NCBI GenBank assembly: GCA_964549735.1
Contig: CAZJWO010000169.1
Span: forward strand, 1-5,000
Origin: Glo-17 sp964549735
GTDB lineage: Bacteria; Krumholzibacteriota; Krumholzibacteriia; LZORAL124-64-63
Length of the DNA stretch: 5,000 bases
Direction: 5' to 3'
Shown here: positions 1-5,000 of the stretch, in pieces
Position numbering within the stretch: the stretch's first letter is position 1
Layout of the letters: every line of letters starts with the position of its first letter
The notes under the pieces: generated by a model
Databases searched by the model: none
What the model saw: only the letters and a program-made list of their open reading frames with translations
Told to the model about the DNA's origin: nothing
Program-made: the position numbers and the translations under genes

Positions 1-47
1 GCGATAATGAGCGGTGACTGGAGTTCAGACGTGTGCTCTTCCGATCT
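1..47 (+). other. Illumina library adapter contamination (P7 end, i7 index, Read 2 primer)
   Basis: Bases 14-47 match all 34 bases of the Illumina TruSeq Read 2 primer site, from GTGACTGGAG to TTCCGATCT. Bases 6-13 (AATGAGCG) sit where the i7 index lies and are the reverse complement of CGCTCATT, which I recall as TruSeq index D703. Bases 1-5 (GCGAT) match the end of the P7 oligo (GAGAT) except for one base. This is synthetic sequence left at a contig end, so genomic DNA starts at about base 48. Reading frames through it give the peptides MSGDWSSDVCSSDLG and MTGVQTCALPI, familiar junk N-termini in databases. No gene should be called here. Confidence 0.97.
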
Positions 48-78
48 GGGTCGCGAACGGACTCGCAATCAGCCCCGG

Positions 79-111
79 CCGGGCCGACCAGGATGGTCGG
101 CCCGGTTTTTT
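79..111 (+). terminator. Strong intrinsic (Rho-independent) terminator
   Basis: A perfect 12-bp GC-rich inverted repeat (CCGGGCCGACCA at 79-90, TGGTCGGCCCGG at 94-105) encloses a three-base loop (GGA) and is followed directly by six T residues at 106-111. The T-run is on the + strand only, so it ends a rightward transcript whose gene lies beyond the contig edge. The 31 genomic bases before it (48-78) hold no stop codon in any forward frame and no recognisable gene end, so the lost gene cannot be identified. The hairpin also insulates the next gene at 207 from upstream transcription. Confidence 0.9.
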
Positions 112-121
112 ACCCGCGGGC

Positions 122-150
122 TGGCCAGCGCGCGCCAGATGTGCCAAGAT
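122..150 (+). promoter_or_regulatory. Candidate sigma70-type promoter for the 207-2417 gene group
   Basis: After the terminator, a TGGCCA hexamer (122-127, 4 of 6 to TTGACA) is separated by 17 bases from CAAGAT (145-150, 3 of 6 to TATAAT). The -10 candidate is preceded by TGC (142-144), an extended -10 element. A start near 157 would leave a leader of about 50 bases. The position is logical because the terminator at 79-111 blocks read-through and a new transcript must begin before 207. The hexamers are weak, so this is a candidate only. Confidence 0.35.
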
Positions 151-206
151 AGGCCCGCAGATGTCGGAGCGTCAGGAACCGCTCGATCCCCGGAGGTTCA
201 TCGCCC

Positions 207-722
207 ATGGCCGGCTGTTGCGCGAGAGCCCTCGTGCTGGCGCTGGCGGCGCTATCGCTCGCCGCGCCGGCGAACGCGGTCCCCGACTGGAACCGCCTCG
301 ATGATCCTCTGGAGGGCGGCATCGGATTGCACGCCGGCCGCATCGGCGGCACCGGCCTGGCCTTCAAGTGGCCGCTGCGCTGGTGGCTGCAGTTGCAGGG
401 CGCGGGCGGGATCTTGAACACCGACGCGAACCGACGGCACAACTTCGGCTTGGAGTTGCAGTACCTGCTGCGCCAGGACGCGCGCCTGCGGCTCTTCCTG
501 GTCTCGGGAGTCGGCTACTACTACCACAGCGAGCGCGAGCGTCCGGCCGGCGGCGCGGAGTTCTGGCGGCGCCGCAAGACGTGGAACTCCGGCTTCGGCG
601 TCGGTGTCGAGCGGCTGATGGGCGAGCGCTGGGCGCTGAAGTTCGACGTCGATTTCACGTACCGCGACGACAAGGGTTCGATCACGCTCTGGCCGCAAGC
701 CGGCCTGTTCTTCTACTGGTAG
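207..722 (+). CDS. Small exported outer-membrane beta-barrel protein, function unknown
   Basis: The 171-residue product begins with a clear Sec signal peptide: a short N-region with R7, a hydrophobic core at about 8-20, and an A-x-A cleavage site (PANA, cut after residue 24). The mature part of about 147 residues has alternating hydrophobic/polar stretches rich in aromatics and glycine (for example 57-64, 81-88, 95-106, 128-135, 142-152, 160-171) and ends in FFYW. A terminal aromatic residue is typical of outer-membrane barrels recognised by BamA. The size suits a small barrel of about eight strands. I see no enzyme motif such as that of PagL or PagP. The ATG is preceded by GGAGGT (192-197) at 9 bases. 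The stop lies two bases before the next ATG, so the gene is probably co-transcribed with and translationally coupled to the MFS transporter gene. The barrel call rests on pattern, not on a recognised family. Confidence 0.8.
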   Translation: MAGCCARALVLALAALSLAAPANAVPDWNRLDDPLEGGIGLHAGRIGGTGLAFKWPLRWWLQLQGAGGILNTDANRRHNFGLELQYLLRQDARLRLFLVSGVGYYYHSERERPAGGAEFWRRRKTWNSGFGVGVERLMGERWALKFDVDFTYRDDKGSITLWPQAGLFFYW

Positions 723-724
723 CG

Positions 725-2056
725 ATGGCAGATCGCCGCGCCGTCAACGCTTGGTGCCTCTACGACTGGGCCAACAGCGCGTTCGCCTGCACGGTCATGG
801 CCGCGCTCTATCCGCCGTTCTTCCGCGCGATCGCCGAGGCGGACGGCCTGGCGCCGGCCGCGGCGACCGCCCGCTGGGGGCTGGTCGCCGCGCTGTCCCT
901 GCTGGCCGTCGCCGTGGTCAGTCCGCTGCTCGGCGCGCTGGCCGATACGACCGGCGCGAAGAAGCGGTTCCTGGCCGCCGGCATGGTCCTCGGCGCCACG
1001 GTCACGGCCGCCTTCGCCCTCCTGCCGCCGGAGGGCTGGCGCGTGGCGGGGCTGGCCTTCCTGGCCGCGAATTTCGGCTTCGCCGCCTCGTTCGTATTCT
1101 ACGAGAGCTTGCTGCCCCACGTCGCCGGTCCGCGCGACCTGGACGAGGTCAGCGCGCGCGGCTACGCCTGGGGCTACCTCGGCGGCGGTCTGCTCCTGAT
1201 CATCAACATGCTCTGGATCACGCTGCCCGACCGCTTCGGACTGGCCGGCGTCGGCGCCGCCGTCCGGGCGAGCTTCGTCAGCGTCGCGGTCTGGTGGGCG
1301 GTGTTCTCGATCCCCATCCTGCGCCGCGTCCCCGAGCCGCCGGCCAGTGGCGTACTGTCCGCCGGGCGCCTCTGGCGCCGCAGCTTCGCGCAGCTGCGCG
1401 CCACCTGGCGCGACATTCGCGGCTACCGCCCCCTGCTCGTCATGCTGGTGGCGTACTGGCTCTACAACGATGGCATCGGCACCATCATCAAGATGGCTAC
1501 GGCTTATGGCGGCGAGATCGGCATCGGCACCGCGCACATGATCCAGGCGCTGGTCGTCACCCAGCTCGTGGGCTTTCCCTGCACGCTGATCTGCGGCAAG
1601 CTGGCCGTGCGGTTCGGCGCTCGCCCGGTGCTGCTGGGCGGACTCGCGGTCTACGGCGCCATCTGCGTCCTCGGCTACTTCATGACGTCGGCCTGGCATT
1701 TCTTCGCCTTGGCGGCGTTGGTCGGCACGGTCCAGGGCGGCACGCAGGCGCTCAGCCGCTCCCTCTTCGGCAGCATGGTGCCCCGCCACAAGAGCGCCGA
1801 ATTCTTCGGTTTCTACGCCACGAGCGGCAAGTTCGCCGGCATCGCGGGGCCGCTGATCTTCGCGCTGGTCAGCCAGCTGACCGGGGCCTCGAGGCTGAGC
1901 ATCCTCTTCCTGCTGCTCTTCTTCGCCGGCGGCGGCTGGCTGCTCTGCCGGGTCGACCTCGGCGCGGGGCGCGCGCAGGCCCGCGCCGTCGAGGCGCGCG
2001 ACCGTCAAGGCGCGCGGCCGGCGGTCGATAATCCGGACGGACCCCTGCGGCGATAG
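725..2056 (+). CDS. MFS transporter, UMF1 (Atg22-like) family
   Basis: The 443-residue integral inner-membrane protein fits the usual length and about 12 membrane segments of the bacterial UMF1 branch of the major facilitator superfamily. Diagnostic blocks are YDWANSAF (13-20) at the start of helix 1, GALADTTGAKKR (70-81), which is the MFS motif A loop between helices 2 and 3, YWLYNDGIGTIIKMA (244-258) at helix 7, and the family-typical C-terminal block (337-380) containing GGTQALSRSLF, AEFFGFY and GKFAGIAGP. Yeast Atg22 exports amino acids from the vacuole, but bacterial substrates are mostly unknown, so none is assigned. The ATG at 725 puts the YDWANSAF block at the normal distance from the N-terminus; the open frame upstream (from 368) is out-of-frame read-through over the barrel gene. 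The ribosome site is poor (GGTAG at 717-721 overlapping the upstream stop), which suggests translational coupling. The tail after about residue 413 is polar and Arg/Ala-rich. Confidence 0.95.
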   Translation: MADRRAVNAWCLYDWANSAFACTVMAALYPPFFRAIAEADGLAPAAATARWGLVAALSLLAVAVVSPLLGALADTTGAKKRFLAAGMVLGATVTAAFALLPPEGWRVAGLAFLAANFGFAASFVFYESLLPHVAGPRDLDEVSARGYAWGYLGGGLLLIINMLWITLPDRFGLAGVGAAVRASFVSVAVWWAVFSIPILRRVPEPPASGVLSAGRLWRRSFAQLRATWRDIRGYRPLLVMLVAYWLYNDGIGTIIKMATAYGGEIGIGTAHMIQALVVTQLVGFPCTLICGKLAVRFGARPVLLGGLAVYGAICVLGYFMTSAWHFFALAALVGTVQGGTQALSRSLFGSMVPRHKSAEFFGFYATSGKFAGIAGPLIFALVSQLTGASRLSILFLLLFFAGGGWLLCRVDLGAGRAQARAVEARDRQGARPAVDNPDGPLRR

Positions 2057-2069
2057 CGAGGAGAACGCG

Positions 2070-2417
2070 ATGAAGGCCGAACGACCCCGTTTCACCAAGG
2101 ATCCCATGTACCAGATGCTGCGGGTCGACGACACCCAGGGCTTCAACTCGCGCAAGGCCAAGGGCCAGACCTGCGATCTGCGGGGCGTCGATCTGCGCGG
2201 CCTGGATCTGCGCGGCCTGGACGCCGAGGGCCTCGATTTCTCGAACAGCTACTTCCGCGACGCCGATCTGCGCGGCGTGGATCTCAGCCAGGCCGGCCTC
2301 GAAGGTTGCAGCTTCTACGGCGCGAAGGTGTCCGGCACGCTCTTCCCAGCGGAGCTGTCCGCGGCGGAGATACGGCTTTCGGTCGAGCTCGGCACGCGGG
2401 TGCGGTACGGACGCTAA
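2070..2417 (+). CDS. Pentapeptide-repeat protein (short)
   Basis: The 115-residue protein has a basic N-terminal lead (1-34), then about twelve pentapeptide repeats of the A(D/N)LXX type at residues 35-94 (CDLRG, VDLRG, LDLRG, LDAEG, LDFSN, SYFRD, ADLRG, VDLSQ, AGLEG, CSFYG, AKVSG, TLFPA), and a short C-terminal segment (95-115). Such repeats fold into a right-handed quadrilateral beta-helix; twelve give about three coils. There is no signal peptide, so it should be cytosolic. It is much shorter than gyrase-protecting Qnr or MfpA proteins, and a DNA-mimic role should not be assumed. AGGAGA at 2059-2064 lies 5 bases before the ATG, and only 13 bases separate it from the MFS stop, so it is likely the last gene of the 207-2417 group. 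No terminator is visible after it. Its function is unknown. Confidence 0.92.
   Translation: MKAERPRFTKDPMYQMLRVDDTQGFNSRKAKGQTCDLRGVDLRGLDLRGLDAEGLDFSNSYFRDADLRGVDLSQAGLEGCSFYGAKVSGTLFPAELSAAEIRLSVELGTRVRYGR
2175..2219 (+). repeat. Tandem 15-bp repeats encoding pentapeptides
   Basis: Three consecutive 15-base units start with GATCTGCG. The second and third (2190-2204 and 2205-2219) are identical (GATCTGCGCGGCCTG), and the first (2175-2189) differs at three positions. A related unit recurs at 2265-2279. Each unit encodes one repeat step (D-L-R-G plus V or L). Near-identity at the DNA level points to recent duplication or gene conversion of coils, and whole 15-base gains or losses would keep the frame. 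Confidence 0.85.
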
Positions 2418-2460
2418 AATAAGACTTGAATACTTTGCTATCGAGTCGCTTCGTTGCGGT
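2418..2460 (+). promoter_or_regulatory. AT-rich leader, probable promoter region of the polyferredoxin-permease group
   Basis: The gap between the pentapeptide-repeat gene and the polyferredoxin gene drops sharply in GC, most of all at 2414-2442 (TAAAATAAGACTTGAATACTTTGCTATC). This is what a promoter would look like in a genome this GC-rich. Loose sigma70-like hexamers are present (TTGAAT at 2426-2431, TACTTT at 2431-2436, TGCTAT at 2436-2441), but no pair has good spacing. I see no clear dyad for a MerR- or ArsR-type regulator and no intrinsic terminator. The call rests on base composition and position. Confidence 0.35.
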
Positions 2461-2465
2461 GGAGG
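2461..2465 (+). promoter_or_regulatory. Ribosome binding site that fixes the polyferredoxin start
   Basis: GGAGG at 2461-2465 lies 6 bases before the ATG at 2472, which is near-ideal spacing. The in-frame TTG at 2454 lies upstream of this Shine-Dalgarno sequence and would translate through it, so the shorter protein is preferred. Confidence 0.8.
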
Positions 2466-2471
2466 TGTGAC

Positions 2472-3530
2472 ATGCCGCCTGCCGCAACGCCCGCAACAAG
2501 CAGCGGTGGCGATCGCCGCATTCCCGCCCGCGTCGCCGCGCGGCCGGCCGCGCTGGTTGCGGCGCCGGGCCGCGGACCGGCGCTGGCCGCCGCGGTGCTG
2601 ACCCTGGCGCTGCTGATCCCCGTCCAGCTCAACGTCCGGCCGCCGATGCTGCTGGCCGAACGGTTCTTCGCCGGCGCCGGCTGGGCGGCGATCGCCTTGC
2701 TGGCGGCCTATGCGGCCTGGCTGGCCGGCGTGCTGCAGAAGCCAGGCGCCTGGGCGCGCTGGCGGCCGCGCGTCTGGGCGTTGTTCTCCGCGGTCTTCTT
2801 CGCGCAGCTTCTGCTCGGCTTGCTCGGCGCCGAGCGGTTCCTCATGACCGGCGAACTCCACCTGCCGGTGCCGGCGCTCGTCGTGGCGGGACCCGTCTAT
2901 CGGGGCGAGGGCCTGTTCATGCTCGGCCTGCTGGTCGTCACGCTGCTGCTGGTCGGGCCCGCCTGGTGCAGCTGGCTCTGCTATATCGGCGCCTGGGATC
3001 AACTCGCCGCCCAGCGCCGTCCGCTCGGGCGCCCGCTCGCGCCGCGCCGGCGGGAGACCATCCGCTTCGCCTTGCTGCTGGCCGCGGTGGCGGCGGCGTG
3101 GGGGCTGCGCCGCGGCGGCGCCGACCCCCTGCTCGCCGCCGGCCTGGCCGGCGGTTTCGGGCTTGCCGGCGTGGGGGTCATGGCCGCGGTGTCGGCGCGC
3201 CGAGGCTGGCTCGCCCACTGCACGAGCTTCTGTCCGCTGGGTTGGCTGGTGGTCCGGCTCGGCAAGATCTCGCCGCTGCGCCTGCGGATCGCGCCGAACT
3301 GCCAGGCCTGCGGCCACTGCCGTCCGACCTGCCGCTACGGTGCCTTGGACAGGGCGGCCTGGCAACGGCTTAAACCTCACGATTCTTGTACACTATGTGG
3401 AGATTGTCTGGATGAATGCGGTGCCCTGCGCGTTTCGTTTCCCGGGCTCGACGGCGCCGGCGCGCGCCGGCTGCTCAGCGTGCTGGTCGCGAGCTTGCAC
3501 GCCGTATTCCTGGGGCTGGCGCGCATCTGA
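2472..3530 (+). CDS. NapH-like membrane polyferredoxin (4Fe-4S binding protein)
   Basis: The 352-residue membrane protein has hydrophobic segments at about 38-52, 67-87, 102-119, 147-165, 198-211, 220-241 and 334-350. It belongs to the broad NapH/CcoG/FtrD-like group. Two Cys pairs sit at membrane ends: C166-SWL-C170 (WCSWLCYIGAWDQL) and C250-TSF-C254-P (HCTSFCPLGW). Two CxxCxxCxxxC motifs follow, C277/C280/C283/C287 and C306/C309/C312/C316, each expected to bind a [4Fe-4S] cluster. Both lack the proline that usually follows the fourth Cys (they read CR and CG), and the first pair reads CYIG instead of CPxG. Family members pass electrons across or along the inner membrane; NapH serves nitrate reductase, CcoG reduces Cu(II), and FtrD works in iron uptake. 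With a metal permease 33 bases downstream, a metal-redox role is inferred. Codons 300-316 are strikingly AT-rich. The electron donor and true substrate cannot be read from sequence. Confidence 0.9.
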   Translation: MPPAATPATSSGGDRRIPARVAARPAALVAAPGRGPALAAAVLTLALLIPVQLNVRPPMLLAERFFAGAGWAAIALLAAYAAWLAGVLQKPGAWARWRPRVWALFSAVFFAQLLLGLLGAERFLMTGELHLPVPALVVAGPVYRGEGLFMLGLLVVTLLLVGPAWCSWLCYIGAWDQLAAQRRPLGRPLAPRRRETIRFALLLAAVAAAWGLRRGGADPLLAAGLAGGFGLAGVGVMAAVSARRGWLAHCTSFCPLGWLVVRLGKISPLRLRIAPNCQACGHCRPTCRYGALDRAAWQRLKPHDSCTLCGDCLDECGALRVSFPGLDGAGARRLLSVLVASLHAVFLGLARI

Positions 3531-3563
3531 TCGGGCTGGCGCCTGCGGCCGTGGGGTTGCGTG

Positions 3564-4868
3564 ATGCAAGTGATCGGCGACGTCCTGCAGAGCTTCTGGC
3601 TGGTGACCGCGCAGATGGCGCCCTGGTTGCTGTTGGGGTTTCTGGTGGCGGGTCTGCTGTCGACGTTCGTCTCGCCCCGCTGGCTGGAGCGCAACCTCGG
3701 CGGCGGCGGCATGGGACCGGTCTGGCGGGCGGCGGTTCTCGGCGTTCCCCTGCCGCTCTGTTCGTGCGGCGTGATCCCCGTCGGCGCCAGCTTGCGCCGG
3801 CACGGCGCGAGCCCCGCGGCGACGACCGCCTTCATGCTCTCGACGCCGCAGACCGGGGTCGACTCGATCGCCGTGACCGCCACGCTCCTGGGGCCGGTGT
3901 TCGCGGTCATCCGCCCGGTCGTGGCGCTGGTGACGGGCGTGGCAGGGGGAGCGGTCGTCCAGACCTTCGCCGGACCGGACGCGCCGCAGCCGGCGCCGCG
4001 CTCGATCGCTGGCGGCGGAAGTTCCGGCCCGCGCCTGGCGGCCGCCCTGCGCTACGGCTTCGAGACGCTGCCGCGCGACCTGGGCCGGCCCCTGCTGCTC
4101 GGCCTTTCGCTCGCCGCCTTGATCACCGCCATCGTTCCCGCCGGCGCTCTATCCGGCCTGCTCGGCGGCGGCGTGCTGCCGATCCTGATCATGATGGTCG
4201 CCGGCATCCCGATCTATGCCTGCGCCACGGGGTCGGTGCCCCTGGTCGCGGGTTTCCTGCACGCGGGAGTCTCGCCGGGCGCGGGCCTGGCCTACCTGAT
4301 CGCCGGACCGGCCACGAGCGTCGCGGCATTGACGGCTCTGCACAAGATCCTGGGCCGGCGCGTCACGACGATCTACCTCGCGACGGTGGCCGTCAGCGCG
4401 TTCGGCAGCGGGCTGCTGCTGGACGCCCTGTCCACGCGGCTGGACCTGGCGGTGCCCGTGTTGCACCACGGCGCGCACGCGCACCAGCACCTGACCTGGC
4501 TCGACCATCTGTGGGCCGGCCTGCTGGTCGCCGACCTGGCCTGGGTCTTCCGGCCGCGCGGCCGCGCCGCGGCGATGTCCACGGCAGCCGGTTCAGGCGC
4601 GAGCGACCGCGAGTCGTACGCCGTCGCCGCAGGTGCGATCGCCGGCGAGCGGACCGTCGCGCTGCGCGTCGCCGGCATGACCTGCAGCCACTGCCGCGAC
4701 AGCGTGGCGCGCGCGCTCCAGGGGCAGCAAGGCGTGCGCGACGTCGAGGTGGACCTCGGCCGCGGTCGTGCCGTCGTCGACGGCGCGGGGCTGGACGCGG
4801 CCGCGTTGCAGGAAGCGGTCGAGGCGCTGGGGTACGGCTGCGACGTCGAACGGGGGCCAGCCGCCTGA
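3564..4868 (+). CDS. SO_0444/DUF318-type metal permease with C-terminal HMA domain
   Basis: The 434-residue inner-membrane protein resembles SO_0444-family Cu/Zn efflux permeases, related to the ArsP organoarsenical exporters. The first permease half carries PLPLCSCGVIPVGASLRR (62-79) with C66 and C68, then STPQTGVDS (93-101). The second half has AGIPIYACATGSVPLVAGF (213-231) with C220, then AGPATS (247-252). A His-rich linker follows (H301, H302, H305, H307, H309, H315), then a membrane segment near 317-329, a low-complexity tether, and an HMA domain at about 364-428 with G371-M-T-C374-S-H-C377, a classic soft-metal (Cu(I)/Zn) site. C426 near the end could also bind. The likely role is export of Cu, Zn or a thiophilic metal(loid), but the substrate is inferred. 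The ATG at 3564 is preferred over GTG at 3561 because GTGGGG (3551-3556) is spaced better from it. The 33-base gap after the polyferredoxin gene suggests one operon. No terminator is visible downstream. Confidence 0.93.
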   Translation: MQVIGDVLQSFWLVTAQMAPWLLLGFLVAGLLSTFVSPRWLERNLGGGGMGPVWRAAVLGVPLPLCSCGVIPVGASLRRHGASPAATTAFMLSTPQTGVDSIAVTATLLGPVFAVIRPVVALVTGVAGGAVVQTFAGPDAPQPAPRSIAGGGSSGPRLAAALRYGFETLPRDLGRPLLLGLSLAALITAIVPAGALSGLLGGGVLPILIMMVAGIPIYACATGSVPLVAGFLHAGVSPGAGLAYLIAGPATSVAALTALHKILGRRVTTIYLATVAVSAFGSGLLLDALSTRLDLAVPVLHHGAHAHQHLTWLDHLWAGLLVADLAWVFRPRGRAAAMSTAAGSGASDRESYAVAAGAIAGERTVALRVAGMTCSHCRDSVARALQGQQGVRDVEVDLGRGRAVVDGAGLDAAALQEAVEALGYGCDVERGPAA

Positions 4869-4919
4869 CACCGCAGCGCGGCGCGGCAGCGATCGAACTA
4901 TCCGCAGCGAACGGCGATG

Positions 4920-4928
4920 TGGTATCCT
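4920..4928 (+). promoter_or_regulatory. Candidate extended -10 promoter for the gene starting at 4972
   Basis: In the 103-base gap after the permease gene, TGG (4920-4922) directly precedes TATCCT (4923-4928, 4 of 6 to TATAAT), forming an extended -10 element. The matching -35 region around 4900-4906 is weak. The locally AT-richer stretch (4918-4945) supports a promoter, and a start near 4935 would give a leader of about 37 bases. The first part of the gap (4869-4917) holds nothing I recognise. Confidence 0.35.
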
Positions 4929-4971
4929 TATCCCGGATCATTCACGAAGGGCCGTAGCGAGGAAGTGGGAA

Positions 4972-5000
4972 ATGCTTGCCAGAGAGCGGGATCGCAAGGG
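4972..5000 (+). CDS. 5' end of an unidentified gene, cut by the window edge
   Basis: An ATG at 4972 follows GAGGAA (4959-4964) at a 7-base spacing and opens a frame reading MLARERDRK, then GG- at the edge. The good ribosome site and the promoter-like sequence upstream support a real start. Nine residues are too few to name a family. A short charged N-terminus like this occurs in transcription regulators and many other soluble proteins, and it shows no signal peptide or membrane segment so far. Confidence 0.55.

Noticed and set aside
161..304. Short forward frame from the ATG at 161 (MSERQEPLDPRRF...)
   Set aside because: It has no good ribosome site, overlaps the better-supported gene at 207 in another frame, and ends in Arg/Gly/Ala-rich text typical of GC-rich shadow frames.
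7..417. Open frames starting at 7 and 14, giving 136- and 96-residue proteins
   Set aside because: Their N-termini are translated adapter sequence and the rest runs through the terminator and out of frame over the barrel gene.
713..2161. 482-residue minus-strand open frame
   Set aside because: It is antisense to the whole MFS gene, and its Gln/Arg/Gly/Asp-rich composition has no domain. Long antisense frames are expected at this GC content.
2424..2439. Sigma54-like TTGCT element at 2435-2439
   Set aside because: The expected GG of the -24 element at the fixed spacing is absent (ACTTGAA lies there).
2454..2471. Upstream TTG start for the polyferredoxin
   Set aside because: The Shine-Dalgarno sequence at 2461-2465 lies downstream of this codon and fits the ATG at 2472.
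1869..3380. 503-residue minus-strand open frame
   Set aside because: It runs across three convincing + strand genes and their gaps with low-complexity Arg/Ala/Gln composition, so it is a GC shadow.
3386..3416. MerR-type long-spacer promoter inside the polyferredoxin gene (TTGTAC, 19-base spacer, GATGAA)
   Set aside because: Each hexamer matches only 3 of 6 bases and there is no dyad in the spacer. Kept only as an unexplained AT-rich patch.
3369..3419. Frameshift or pseudogene at the AT-rich patch
   Set aside because: The frame is open on both sides, the second CxxCxxCxxxC motif is complete, and the protein ends at a plausible stop at 3528-3530.
3416..4957. 513-residue + strand open frame overlapping the permease
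   Set aside because: It is Arg/Ala/Gly-rich with no domain, while the other frame encodes a complete permease with conserved motifs.
1..5000. CRISPR array, tRNA, rRNA or insertion sequence
   Set aside because: I saw no spaced direct repeats, no clover-leaf or rRNA-like conserved segments, and no transposase frame or terminal inverted repeats.

Overview
The window is a GC-rich (by eye about 70%) piece of bacterial DNA. It has a Gram-negative gene set: a signal peptide followed by an outer-membrane beta-barrel, a UMF1-type MFS permease, a NapH-like polyferredoxin and an SO_0444-type metal permease. This mix fits a proteobacterium, most likely a gammaproteobacterium, but no gene here fixes the taxon. 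The first 47 bases are not genomic. They are an Illumina P7/Read 2 library adapter that still carries its 8-base index, so base 48 is the true left end of an assembled contig.

Layout: after the adapter comes a short orphan stretch ending in a strong intrinsic terminator (79-111) for a gene lost at the contig end. All convincing genes are on the + strand and fall into two groups. Group one (207-2417) is a tightly packed set: a small secreted or outer-membrane beta-barrel protein (207-722), a UMF1-family MFS transporter two bases after it (725-2056), and a 115-residue pentapeptide-repeat protein (2070-2417). Group two (2472-4868) begins after a 54-base leader that is mostly AT-rich. It encodes a membrane polyferredoxin with two 4Fe-4S binding motifs plus two intramembrane Cys pairs, then a two-domain-plus metal permease (SO_0444/DUF318 type with a His-rich linker and a C-terminal HMA metal-binding domain). 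A further gene starts at 4972 and runs off the window.

The most interesting biology is group two: an electron-transfer membrane protein paired with a heavy-metal permease that carries its own metallochaperone-like domain. From known relatives (CcoG as a Cu(II) reductase, FtrD as a polyferredoxin in an iron transporter), a redox-assisted metal efflux or handling cassette is a reasonable but unproven inference. An AT-rich block of unusual codons lies exactly over the second 4Fe-4S motif of the polyferredoxin gene. The long ORFs on the minus strand and in other + frames are products of high GC content.
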